NCBI GenBank assembly: GCA_964615905.1
Contig: CAZTUB010000001.1
Coordinates: forward strand, 186,001-250,000
Source of the DNA: DATLMR01 sp964615905
GTDB lineage: Bacteria; Acidobacteriota; Blastocatellia; UBA7656
DNA length: 64,000 bases
Direction: 5' to 3'
Shown one piece after another: positions 41,861 through 50,370 of the stretch; the stretch's first letter is position 1; each line of letters opens with the position of its first letter. The position numbers and the translations under genes were made by a program. The notes beneath the pieces were generated by a model that saw nothing but the letters and a program-made list of their open reading frames with translations, did no database searches and was not told the DNA's origin.

Positions 41861-41905
41861 GATCTCTCCTTGTCGAGAAGCAGCTGGACTAAGAATTTGG
41901 AAGGG

Positions 41906-43102
41906 CTAGCAGATGGTTGGGGCGTCCATCACTTCCTGGTAAAGCTCGATGGTTCTATCGACCATCTTATCGAGACTGAACTCCTGCCGGGCGCGCGCGC
42001 GCGCAGCCGCGCCGTAACTGAGGCGCAGGGAGTCGTCGGCAAACAGCAGGTTTATCGCCTCTGCGAGCGCGTACGCATCTTCGGGCGGAACGGTGATGCC
42101 TGTCTGCCGGTCGATTGATACGAAAGGGACTCCCGACTGTAGCCCCGTGTTGACGACCGGTTTGCCGCAGGCCATCGCCTCAAGCTGCACGATGCCGAAA
42201 GCCTCGCTGCGCGCGGTCGAAGCGAGGGCGAAAATATCGGCCGCCTGATAGTAAGCGGTAACGTCGTCTACCTCGCCAAGAAAGACTATGCGTTCGCCGA
42301 CGCCCAGCTCGCGCGCCTGCTCTTCAAGCTTTGACCGCAACGGGCCGTTGCCCACGATCAGCAGCCGCCCGTCTACCCTGGCCATAGCGCGGATGAGGTG
42401 GTCGAACCCTTTGTAGTAGATCAACCGTCCGACGCTCAAGACGATGCGCGGGCCGTATTGACTTCGAATCTCGGCTACCTTTTCCGCCTGTAGCCGCTCG
42501 AACCGTTCAAGCTCGATGCCGTGCGGGATTACCGAGCACCGTGAGCGGTGGAGCGATAAGACCTCGGAGCTTTCGATGTAGTTCGGGCTTGTCGCTATGA
42601 TCGCGCTGCTCAATCTAAGCGCTCTGTGAAGCACAGGCTCGAAGGCGCGCCCGAGCACACGCTGGCGAATAGTATCGCTGTGGTATGTGACGACGAGGCG
42701 GCCTTTGTGATTGCTGGCAAGGAAGGCGAGTATCGCCGTCGGGTTCGGCACGTGTATGTGCACTATGTCGGCGGGCGTTTTGTAAATCTCGCCGGGAAGC
42801 GCGGGGCATATGGGCGCGGCCGCGAAGTTGAACATAGTGGCGAGCCGCGTCACTTCAACCCCCTCGCTTACCTCTTTTGAAGTCTGCCGCGCCGCGTTTG
42901 CCACGACGACTTTGACATCCACACGCCCGCTCATCTTCTCGCAGAGCGCTTGCAGGTGAGTCTCCATGCCGCCCATAAAAGGCGGGTAATACTTTCCGAC
43001 GTGAAGCACTCTCAACCGCTTTTTTAAGTGACGAGGACCGAGGACCAGGGACCGAGCGGCAGAGCCGGTGTTCGGTGCCAGGGTCTCGTAGTGAGCTTTC
43101 AT
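41906..43102 (-). CDS. GT4-type glycosyltransferase
   Basis: A 398-residue GT-B enzyme. It begins RVLHVGKYYPPFMGGMETHL (start of the first Rossmann domain) and has the nucleotide-sugar region VLSVGRLIYYKGFDHLI and the E-x7-E motif SEAFGIVQLEAMACGKPVV near 300-318. It is probably a mannosyl- or glucosyltransferase, with the sugar not determinable. The first ~29 residues (MKAHYETLAPNTGSAARSLV onward) are unlike the family. Their DNA, near 43028-43085, is a GGACCGAGGACCAGGGACC-type repeat, so the true start may be the TTG at about residue 30. It follows gmd by 18 nt. Confidence 0.85.
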   Translation of the reverse strand: MKAHYETLAPNTGSAARSLVLGPRHLKKRLRVLHVGKYYPPFMGGMETHLQALCEKMSGRVDVKVVVANAARQTSKEVSEGVEVTRLATMFNFAAAPICPALPGEIYKTPADIVHIHVPNPTAILAFLASNHKGRLVVTYHSDTIRQRVLGRAFEPVLHRALRLSSAIIATSPNYIESSEVLSLHRSRCSVIPHGIELERFERLQAEKVAEIRSQYGPRIVLSVGRLIYYKGFDHLIRAMARVDGRLLIVGNGPLRSKLEEQARELGVGERIVFLGEVDDVTAYYQAADIFALASTARSEAFGIVQLEAMACGKPVVNTGLQSGVPFVSIDRQTGITVPPEDAYALAEAINLLFADDSLRLSYGAAARARARQEFSLDKMVDRTIELYQEVMDAPTIC

Positions 43103-43120
43103 AGAAAATCCGGTTCCCGC

Positions 43121-44098
43121 TCAGTCCTGACCGAGCGAAGCGAGGTCTGCATCGACCATCTCTTTGACCGTCTCGCGGAATGTGTGAGTCGGCTCCCAGC
43201 CAAGCTCGCGCCGCGCTTTAGAGTAATCTCCCATGAGCAGATCGACTTCGGCGGGGCGTATGAATCGCTCGTCGATCTTCACGTAGTCGCGATAGTCCAG
43301 GTCAACTTCGCCAAAGGCAAGCTCACAGAACTCGCGGACCGTGTGCGTCTCGCCGGTCGCTATCACATAATCGTCGGCCTCGCTTTGCTGGAGCATCAGG
43401 TACATCGCGCGAACATAATCGGCCGCGTGCCCCCAGTCGCGCTTGGCTTCGAGATTGCCGAGCCTAAGCTCCGAGGCGAGCCCGCGCTTTATGCGAGCCA
43501 CCGTGCTTGTGATCTTGCGGGTGACGAACTCGAACCCGCGACGCGGGCTCTCGTGGTTGAACAAAATCCCGCTCAGGCAGAACATCCCGTACGCTTCGCG
43601 ATAATTTTTCGTCAGGTAAAAGCCAGCGACTTTGCTTATGCCGTAAGGGCTTCGCGGGTTGAAAGGCGTGCGCTCGGTTTGCGGAGACTCGCTCACGTTG
43701 CCGAACATCTCGCTCGACCCGGCAAAGTAGAACTTGCAAGCGGGGCGAAGCTCGCGGACCGCCGCCAGCACATAATGCGTGCCGTTGATGTTCGTCGTCA
43801 TGGTCGAGAACCCGTCGGCAAAGCTTTCGGCCACAAAGCTCTGCGCAGCGAGGTGATAACACTCATCAAAATCGACCTGGCTGAGCACGTGAAAGATGCT
43901 GGCATAGCTTTCGAGGCTGGCCGCATGCAGCCGAACCTTATCCAGTATGTGCGCGATCCGCCCGAACCGCTGCTCGGGCGCTTCTAACGCGACCCGGCGC
44001 ACAATGCCGTGAACCTCGTACCCTTTATCAAGCAGGTGCTCGGCCAGGTACGCGCCGTCCTGCCCCGTGATTCCGGTTATCAGAGCTTTCTTACTCAC
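43121..44098 (-). CDS. gmd: GDP-mannose 4,6-dehydratase
   Basis: A 325-residue short-chain dehydrogenase-fold enzyme that converts GDP-mannose to GDP-4-keto-6-deoxymannose, the precursor of GDP-fucose or GDP-rhamnose-type sugars. The NADP-binding GITGQDGAYLAEHLL is at 9-23. The catalytic SSE/YxxxK set is FAGSSEMFG (126-133) with Tyr152 and Lys156 in PRSPYGISKVAG. NHESPRRGFEFVTRKIT and the substrate-loop RDWGHAADYVRAMYLMLQ are strongly Gmd-specific. No reductase that would finish fucose is visible in this window. The stop overlaps the start of the adjacent GT gene region. It supplies one activated sugar for this locus. Confidence 0.95.
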   Translation of the reverse strand: MSKKALITGITGQDGAYLAEHLLDKGYEVHGIVRRVALEAPEQRFGRIAHILDKVRLHAASLESYASIFHVLSQVDFDECYHLAAQSFVAESFADGFSTMTTNINGTHYVLAAVRELRPACKFYFAGSSEMFGNVSESPQTERTPFNPRSPYGISKVAGFYLTKNYREAYGMFCLSGILFNHESPRRGFEFVTRKITSTVARIKRGLASELRLGNLEAKRDWGHAADYVRAMYLMLQQSEADDYVIATGETHTVREFCELAFGEVDLDYRDYVKIDERFIRPAEVDLLMGDYSKARRELGWEPTHTFRETVKEMVDADLASLGQD

Positions 44099-45486
44099 CC
44101 GGCTGACTCCTCTAAAACTTCCTCGTAGATTCCGGCCATCTTTCGAGCGTACTCGCTCCAGCTAAACCGGGCAGCCTGAGCTATCGCTTGATGCTCGCGC
44201 TCGCGCCAAAGCTCAGGCTGGTCGCGCCGCTCTCTGAGCAAACGGGTTGCGGTCTCGCTCCACGCCGCCACGTCTCCCACGGGGCAGTAAGCGGCGGCGC
44301 GGCCTCCGACCTCTTTTAGCACTGCAAGCTCGCTTGCTATGACCGGCGCGCCGCAGGCCATGGCCTCGACCACCGGCAGGCCAAAGCCTTCGCTCTCGGA
44401 CGGCTGCAACACAATCGCCGCTCGGCGGTAAACGGCCGCAAGCGCCGGGCGATTTAGGAACGGGAGCACGACAACTGATTCGCCTATCCTCAAGCGGTCA
44501 ACCTGCTTCGACTGCTCGGCGGTAAACGGCCCGCCCACTCGCACAAGCCGCGCGCCGGGAAACTGTTTTAGCACGCGCGCGAAGATTTCGAGCAGCACGT
44601 CTATGCGCTTCCTCGCGATGGTGCTTCCGACATGGAGTATCTCAGGGCGATCAGCGCGCGCGCGGCCGAGCAGATGTGCGGCTTCGCCTTCGGCGCTCTC
44701 TTCCGCTTCGGGCGAGCAGGACGGGTGAACGCCGTTTGCGACGACGACCAGCCGGTCTTCCGGCAGAAGGTTGTAAGCGAGCAACCCGTCCCTGGTCGCC
44801 TGGCTATCACAGGTCACGCGGGCTGCTTTTTTGAGCCCTTCGAGTATTCGCCGGGTCATCGCTCGAAAGATCGAGGAGCGTGCCGCGCTCGACGGGCTCA
44901 ATATTGATTGAAACGTGTCCAGGTCGTGACAGGTGACGATTGTGCGCTCCGGCGGAAGCTCGTGCACAAGCTGCGCGTAGCTGTGGTCGACCAGATGAAA
45001 CAGGTCGTAACCCGCGCGCGCGCGCCTGAGGTATCGCGGGTAATCCCACATCCTGTTCAGCAAACGGTCAACGTTCAACCCGCTCGCCTTTGCCGAGGCG
45101 GCTCTTGATAAAAGATTGCTCACGCTGCCCGCGCTCTCTGCGCCGCCGATTTGCGAGCGGCTGAACCGGCGGCGCATCTTTGGGCAGACGCGCGATGCGG
45201 CAAGCTTATCCGAATGTTCCTTTGAAAGATGCGCGACGAGCATCTCTGCCACAAGCTCCATGCTCGGCCACCCTTCTTCGATCAGGTCGCAGACAATTGC
45301 GACGCGAGCCGGGCGCACGCTCGATGGTCTCGTCTCGCTTAGCCCGGTTTCAAGGCTCGCTTTCGAGCTGGCCGTTGCGACCGAATGCAGGTTGTCCGCG
45401 CCTTTCACGCTTTCTTTCACACTTTCTATCGCGCCTTCTTTCGGGCCACGAACCACACCTGGCTTGCAAGGTGCGGCGACAGCCAC
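44095..45486 (-). CDS. GT4-type glycosyltransferase
   Basis: A 463-residue protein with GT-B architecture. The second Rossmann half has ILHVGSTIARKRIDVLLEIFARV and the acceptor-domain motif SEGFGLPVVEAMACGAPVIASEL, typical of GT4 enzymes. The first 58 residues (MAVAAPCKPGVVRGPKEGAI onward) are not family-like and overlap the 3' end of the upstream methyltransferase by 61 nt. A GTG start at about VRPARVAIVCDLIEEGW is more plausible biologically. ECDLIEEGWPSMELVAEML is the true N-terminal domain. The donor and linkage are unknown. Gmd starts within 4 nt of its stop. Confidence 0.8.
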   Translation of the reverse strand: MAVAAPCKPGVVRGPKEGAIESVKESVKGADNLHSVATASSKASLETGLSETRPSSVRPARVAIVCDLIEEGWPSMELVAEMLVAHLSKEHSDKLAASRVCPKMRRRFSRSQIGGAESAGSVSNLLSRAASAKASGLNVDRLLNRMWDYPRYLRRARAGYDLFHLVDHSYAQLVHELPPERTIVTCHDLDTFQSILSPSSAARSSIFRAMTRRILEGLKKAARVTCDSQATRDGLLAYNLLPEDRLVVVANGVHPSCSPEAEESAEGEAAHLLGRARADRPEILHVGSTIARKRIDVLLEIFARVLKQFPGARLVRVGGPFTAEQSKQVDRLRIGESVVVLPFLNRPALAAVYRRAAIVLQPSESEGFGLPVVEAMACGAPVIASELAVLKEVGGRAAAYCPVGDVAAWSETATRLLRERRDQPELWREREHQAIAQAARFSWSEYARKMAGIYEEVLEESAG

Positions 45487-46223
45487 GACAGCGGCGAGCA
45501 GAGAGTCGATTCTATCTCGAATGTATCAGACAGCCGCCGCTTTAGCAGCATCCAGTTGAACCCTTTGTGGTCGTGATAGGGCAGGCCGCCTTCCCCGCCG
45601 TAGACGGGGCGCGGTATGTGCTGCCGCGCGCCCGCGAGCACGCTCGCGCAATACTCTTTGAGAGTATAACGGGACGTGTACTTGTAATCGCCGAGCCCGC
45701 GCCACCCTGCCACTCGCCGCGCCGTCTGTTTGACCAGAAGCGGCAACCCTGTCTCGACAGGAACGCTCACGACCAGCTTGCCCGATTCGCTCAGCAGGTT
45801 GTCGATACGGCGAATGACTGTGTCCAGATCGACGACGTGTTCAAGCACCTCCATGCAAAAGATGACCTCGTAAGCCCCCCTGTGCTCCGCTGTGTCGAGG
45901 TCGTCGGCGAGTATGAATCTCAGCCGCTCATCTTCCGGCAATCTGTCGCGGCAATCGCTGACGAGGCTCGCGTGCGCCTCAGCGCCTACGGCCTCGCGGG
46001 GTCGCAATGCATCGGACATAAGCATGGCGAGAAAGGTTCCGTCCCCGCAGCCGTAATCGAGCACGCGGTCGCCTTGATACCTGCGCGCAAGCTCAAGCCC
46101 CGTCTCAAAACGGCTCCTGTGGCTCCACGAGATGAGCCAGTCTTTGCAAAGCAGTTGTTTCTTAGCGTAGTGGCCGCCGCTCACCGCTTCGTCCAGCTTG
46201 GCCGCTTCGTTTATGTTGATCAC
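45426..46223 (-). CDS. SAM-dependent methyltransferase
   Basis: A 265-residue protein. VLDYGCGDGTFLAMLMSDAL is motif I (SAM-binding Gly-rich loop, about residues 53-61), with acidic EVIFCMEVLEHVVDLD as the post-motif region. This pattern matches class I, Methyltransf_11-type enzymes in polysaccharide clusters. The substrate is probably a glycan residue or carrier-linked sugar, inferred from the neighbours only. It ends in the sequence LASQVWFVARKKAR and its start overlaps the upstream glycosyltransferase stop by 4 nt (ATGA), showing translational coupling. Confidence 0.87.
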   Translation of the reverse strand: MININEAAKLDEAVSGGHYAKKQLLCKDWLISWSHRSRFETGLELARRYQGDRVLDYGCGDGTFLAMLMSDALRPREAVGAEAHASLVSDCRDRLPEDERLRFILADDLDTAEHRGAYEVIFCMEVLEHVVDLDTVIRRIDNLLSESGKLVVSVPVETGLPLLVKQTARRVAGWRGLGDYKYTSRYTLKEYCASVLAGARQHIPRPVYGGEGGLPYHDHKGFNWMLLKRRLSDTFEIESTLCSPLSWLSPHLASQVWFVARKKAR

Positions 46224-47380
46224 GTTCTCCCCGCTTCGATTATCTCCTCGAAAAAGTCGAGGTGCTCACGCGCCACGACCGGCCAGGCATATCGAGCGCG
46301 GGCCTTTTCGAGCCCTCGACCGGCAAGGTCGTCTCTGAAAGCCGCGTCTTCGATCAACCTGGTTATGCTCGCGGCCCACTCCGCTTCATCTTTTTCGCCG
46401 ATGACGAGCCCGGCCGCCCCGACCACGTGAGGTATCTCTCCGCTGCGGCTACAGATTACCGCGACGCCGCAGGCGAAAGCTTCTATCAGCATCCGCCCAA
46501 GCTGCTCGCGCCAGCGGTGAGTAGTCTGGCTCGGCGCGCACAGCACGTCCATAGCGTTCAGGTATGCGGGGACATCCGAGTGCTTTACACCCGTTATTAT
46601 TCGCGCGTTTCCGGGGTAGCGCGCCGCCCAGTCGCGCAGGCTCTGCTCAAGCGGGCCCGCGCCTACGAAAAGCGCGCGCCAGGGCCGCGTCACGCGATCA
46701 AGCGCGCCGGTCAAGACGCTCAGCCCCTTTTCGGAAACGAAGCGACCGAGATAGCCTATGACAACCCCCGCATCCGTATCCCATCCAAGCTGACTGCGTA
46801 TGCGCTCTTTTGCCGCGCGATCAGGGTAGAACTTGCCGAGGTCGACGCCCGGCGGGATGACGCGCCGCCTGAGAGTCGAATAACCTGCGCGCGGGACAAG
46901 CGCTTCTTCAACCGTGCGCCCGAAAGCTATCCACCCGCTCGCGCGATTCATCGAGTACCGCTCGACGAGATTGAAAGGCGGCGGGTACTGCTTCGAGATG
47001 TTTTGAAAAGTCGCGAAGACGAGCTTCGAGTCCCGCCCGGTCCAGCGGGCCACCTGCCCGCCCGCCAGTATGTAAGGCTCCTCCCAGCAATGGACCACGT
47101 CCCAGTTCGATTCGAGCAGCTCTTTCAGCCGCCGCCCGTATGTCATCACGTGAATATGAGAGGTCAGCCGCGCCCGCACGGGCTCAAGGCGCGAGGCTTC
47201 GCCGGGGAACGGCTCAAGCTCGATTGGGCGCAGGTCGCCACGGAAAAACGAAGGGGCGACGGCGGTGATTTCCCACTCGCCCCGGCCGGTTAAAGCCATC
47301 TCGTGCGCGAGCCGCCGGTTGAGCGCCACCGAGTAAGAGTGGGCTATGGATAAAACCCTGCGCGGTCGTGCGACGGTCAA
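46220..47380 (-). CDS. GT4-type glycosyltransferase
   Basis: A 386-residue GT-B enzyme. It starts with RRVLSIAHSYSVALNRRLAHEMA. VIGYLGRFVSEKGLSVLTGALDRV is the start of the donor domain, and EQLGRMLIEAFACGVAVICSRSGEIPHVV is the acceptor or donor-phosphate region. The usual E-x7-E element reads REQLGRMLIEAF, with the first glutamate displaced. The sugar is not assignable. Next genes are the overlapping methyltransferase downstream and, 10 nt upstream, a GT2 enzyme. Confidence 0.85.
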   Translation of the reverse strand: MTVARPRRVLSIAHSYSVALNRRLAHEMALTGRGEWEITAVAPSFFRGDLRPIELEPFPGEASRLEPVRARLTSHIHVMTYGRRLKELLESNWDVVHCWEEPYILAGGQVARWTGRDSKLVFATFQNISKQYPPPFNLVERYSMNRASGWIAFGRTVEEALVPRAGYSTLRRRVIPPGVDLGKFYPDRAAKERIRSQLGWDTDAGVVIGYLGRFVSEKGLSVLTGALDRVTRPWRALFVGAGPLEQSLRDWAARYPGNARIITGVKHSDVPAYLNAMDVLCAPSQTTHRWREQLGRMLIEAFACGVAVICSRSGEIPHVVGAAGLVIGEKDEAEWAASITRLIEDAAFRDDLAGRGLEKARARYAWPVVAREHLDFFEEIIEAGRT

Positions 47381-47390
47381 ACTTTAGCCC

Positions 47391-48326
47391 CTATTGCGAG
47401 ATTTGAGTTCCGTGATCCACAAGCTGATAAGGCGGCCATGATCTCTTGATGTCTCTCCACCGGCGAAAGGTCTTCCACTTGAGCGGGCGTCTTTCCTCCC
47501 ACACATTTCGCTTAAGCAATTCGCTGACTATCCAGATAAACCCGTTCGGGTCTTTGACCCTTGAGTGTCGCTTCATTTTCAAGTACGCGCATAAACGAAC
47601 CGGTATGCTCAACGCCAGCAGGGGGAGCGGCTCATTGTAGATTGCGCCGAGGCAGTCATTTCTTATTACGTGCCGCAGGTATTTCTGCATGCTTCTGCCT
47701 GACGGGTCCGGGAAATGGCCGACCAGCGAGCCCGGCAGATAGACGACGTGGCGGCCGCTGTCGAGCAACCGCAGACAGTACTCTTTCTCTTCGCCGTAGT
47801 AGTAGAAGCGGCTCCGGTATCCGCCTAACGACAGAAAATCGTCGCGCCGAATGACGGTGGCAAATCCGATGAAGGCGGCCACGTAGCACGGGTAGCTCAC
47901 GGGAGAAGGCTGCATCAGCTCCGGCCACGGTCTGCCGGGACCGTCAGCCTGCGCTAGGGCCACTGCTCCAATCTGCCTGTCGCTCGATATAAGCTCGACG
48001 GCCCGATCTATGCCTGTGGGTTCGAGTATCGCCGCGTCGTCATCCAGGCTTAAGATAAGATTGCGTTTCGCCAGGCGAGCTATGCTGTTACGCGCCACAA
48101 TCGGGCCGTCATTTCGCTCGTGCCTGATTACGGTCAGCGGGATTGGAAACTCTTCCGGCAGGCTCTGCCTTAGCGGGCCTTCAACAGGCGTATCCGAACA
48201 GTCGTCAATGACGATTATTTCATGCGCCAAATGTGAAATGATCGAAAGCGAGGCCACACACCTGATAAGTGAATCGAGCCTGTTGCGAGTGGTAATCCCG
48301 ACCGTTAAAGGTCGCTCGGTGTTCAT
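47391..48326 (-). CDS. GT2-family glycosyltransferase
   Basis: A 311-residue GT-A-fold enzyme. The start MNTERPLTVGITTRNRLDSL at 48326 was chosen because an upstream frame extension of 31 basic residues would overlap the neighbouring gene and is not GT-like. Family features: VGITTRNRLDSL, EIIVIDDCSDTPVEG, and the metal-binding Asp triad ILSLDDDAAILEP. FYYYGEEKEYCLRLLDSGRHV is the acceptor-side base region. It adds one sugar to the growing repeat, with donor unknown. Ends IKRSWPPYQLVDHGTQISQ. Confidence 0.87.
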   Translation of the reverse strand: MNTERPLTVGITTRNRLDSLIRCVASLSIISHLAHEIIVIDDCSDTPVEGPLRQSLPEEFPIPLTVIRHERNDGPIVARNSIARLAKRNLILSLDDDAAILEPTGIDRAVELISSDRQIGAVALAQADGPGRPWPELMQPSPVSYPCYVAAFIGFATVIRRDDFLSLGGYRSRFYYYGEEKEYCLRLLDSGRHVVYLPGSLVGHFPDPSGRSMQKYLRHVIRNDCLGAIYNEPLPLLALSIPVRLCAYLKMKRHSRVKDPNGFIWIVSELLKRNVWEERRPLKWKTFRRWRDIKRSWPPYQLVDHGTQISQ

Positions 48327-48345
48327 CGAAAAAATCGCCTCCGTT

Positions 48346-49509
48346 TCAAGAGCACTGCTCGATTGCGTCGACAGGCGCGCAGGCTTTCTTCGCGCCGAGG
48401 TAGATGTCGAGCGTTTCAAGAGCGGTCCGCCTCCAGGACATATCGCGAACCGCCGCCAGCGCGTTCTCTGCTAACCGGGAGCGCAGGCGCGGGTCTTTCA
48501 TCAACTGATCGATAGCCGAGGCCAGCGCGTCCGGGTCGCGCGGCGGGATAAGAATTCCCGTCTCCAGGTCTTTGACGAGCGTCGCGGCGCACCCGACGCT
48601 TGTCGCCACGACCGGCAACAGCTGGCTCATGGCTTCGACCACGACCATCCCGAATCCTTCGTAGGTTGAAGGAAAGACGAGCGCGTCGTGTCTTTGAAAT
48701 TGCCTCATCACTTCATCTTCGGGCGCTCTGGGAATCACCGTGAGACAGGCTTGAGCCTCGGCAGAAAACCTCGACCTGATCGCTTCTTCCGAGACGCCGC
48801 CGCCGAGGACGGTCAGGTTTATCTTCGCGCCCCTCGCCGCGAGCATAGAAAACGCTTGCGCCAGGTGCGAAACGCCTTTGACATCATCCCACGACCCGCA
48901 AAACAGCAGCCCGCCGCCGCGCCCTGTTATCGCGGGCGGGGTTGACAGAAATCGCTCCGAAACCCCGTGACGGACGATGTGAATATCGGCTTCGCTCTTC
49001 CAACCTCGCGCGGCGGCAAACGCGCGGTCGGCTTCGTTAAGAACTATCAGCTTGTCTGCGAGCCGCGCCGACGCGGCAACCTGGCTGAGCCTTACAGCCG
49101 GATACCACAGGCGGCGCGTCCACGGTTTGCGTATGAGCCCCTCGCGGTGATCGTCAAGCATCCTCCTGTAGTTCAGATGCTCAAGCCCGTTCGACCGGCT
49201 TATAAAGACCGTCTCTTTGTATGCGCCGAGGCGATGTTTGAGTCCAAAGATAGAACCTTCGGCGCTCGCGATATCGACAACGTCGGACGGCCCGCGCTCG
49301 CGAAAATGAGCGGCGATAGCGTGAGCCGCCGCCCACGGAGCAAGAGCCTGCCGGAGGTGACGACTCTTCGGCCCGCCCGCCAGGTCGTCGCTAAATAGGA
49401 TGTCGCACTCGTGGCCGAGAGCGCGGTACTCTTCGCTGAGCTTGAAAAAGACCTTCGCGGAGCCGAGACGCGAATCGTTCGGGTAATCGCCAACCAGCAG
49501 AATTTTCAT
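48346..49509 (-). CDS. GT4-type glycosyltransferase
   Basis: A 387-residue GT-B enzyme beginning MKILLVGDYPNDSRLGSAKV. The donor domain has GLLFCGSWDDVKGVSHLAQAF and the E-x7-E motif YEGFGMVVVEAMSQLLPVVATS, then VKDLETGILIPPRDPDALASA. It probably builds the same repeat unit as its neighbours. Spacing to the gene upstream (49522) is 12 nt, so it belongs to the long minus-strand operon. The sugar specificity cannot be read. Confidence 0.87.
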   Translation of the reverse strand: MKILLVGDYPNDSRLGSAKVFFKLSEEYRALGHECDILFSDDLAGGPKSRHLRQALAPWAAAHAIAAHFRERGPSDVVDIASAEGSIFGLKHRLGAYKETVFISRSNGLEHLNYRRMLDDHREGLIRKPWTRRLWYPAVRLSQVAASARLADKLIVLNEADRAFAAARGWKSEADIHIVRHGVSERFLSTPPAITGRGGGLLFCGSWDDVKGVSHLAQAFSMLAARGAKINLTVLGGGVSEEAIRSRFSAEAQACLTVIPRAPEDEVMRQFQRHDALVFPSTYEGFGMVVVEAMSQLLPVVATSVGCAATLVKDLETGILIPPRDPDALASAIDQLMKDPRLRSRLAENALAAVRDMSWRRTALETLDIYLGAKKACAPVDAIEQCS

Positions 49510-49521
49510 GGGCCGGATCAG

Positions 49522-50370
49522 CTAATGCGACTCCAGAAGGTTATGAGCCGAATAATTCAATTTCGCCTTGGCGGCTCGACACGCCTGTACAAACCGGTCG
49601 AGCGAAGACGGGTTCCAGGCAAAGACTTTCGCTTGAAGGTCGAGTTCGTCGCTGAGGTCGGCGTTTCGCGCGCGGAGCCTCCCAAGCTTTTCGTAGTACT
49701 CGCACCAGAGCGTGAAGTAGAGCCGGTCGAGCGCGGCAAGCAGCCCGTTGAAACGTGTGAAAGCGGTCGAGCCCGCCGCGCTCGGATGAGACTCGTGCTT
49801 TATCAGAGGCTCGCGGTTTAGCAGCATACCGTCTGAATGACACAGCGTGATCGCGGCATAGACGTTATCCCAGCACCATTCGGCAGAGATATAAGGGCGA
49901 AACCGGCGCTCATTATCGAGCCACCAGCCGGAATCGATAACGAACAGGTCCAGGCCCGCTATGAGCATCCCAAGGTCTGCGCCGCTCCGGCCGTCAAAAT
50001 CCATGCGCGAAAAGATATACGCTTGTTTGTCGCCCTCGGCTGCGCGATCTATGGCGGCCTGCGTAATGATTATGTCGGAGTTGGAAAACGCAAAATACCG
50101 GCAGCCTCGCCGCCGCGCCTCTCTGGCGAGCACGCCGAACATCTCCGAGGCAACGGGTTTGCGCGCGCCCGTTCTGCCGGTGATCTTTCGCGAGTCGTTT
50201 TTCAGAAGCGGCAGAGTTTCAAACCCTTCGGCCTCGATCAAATCGTCTATGAATTGGAGGTTGACCAGTCGCACGCCGCTCAGGGCGCGAAGCGATCTCA
50301 AACAATTATCCTGGCGGCGTGCCGCTTCACTGGCCGCCGCGTAGATGTTAACCCCTAAAAGTATGCTCAT
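49522..50370 (-). CDS. Unrecognised protein within polysaccharide locus
   Basis: A 282-residue soluble protein. No family was recognised. YFAFSNSDIIITQAAIDRAAE and ISAEWCWDNVYAAITLCHSD-type segments suggest an Asp-containing alpha/beta domain, possibly a GT-A-like fold, but the canonical DxD is not clearly present. It starts MSILLGVNIYAAASEAARRQ and ends AKLNYSAHNLLESH. Its start overlaps the upstream glycosyltransferase by 23 nt, so it is co-translated. It may be a glycan-modifying or transferase enzyme. That is inference from context only. Confidence 0.6.
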   Translation of the reverse strand: MSILLGVNIYAAASEAARRQDNCLRSLRALSGVRLVNLQFIDDLIEAEGFETLPLLKNDSRKITGRTGARKPVASEMFGVLAREARRRGCRYFAFSNSDIIITQAAIDRAAEGDKQAYIFSRMDFDGRSGADLGMLIAGLDLFVIDSGWWLDNERRFRPYISAEWCWDNVYAAITLCHSDGMLLNREPLIKHESHPSAAGSTAFTRFNGLLAALDRLYFTLWCEYYEKLGRLRARNADLSDELDLQAKVFAWNPSSLDRFVQACRAAKAKLNYSAHNLLESH

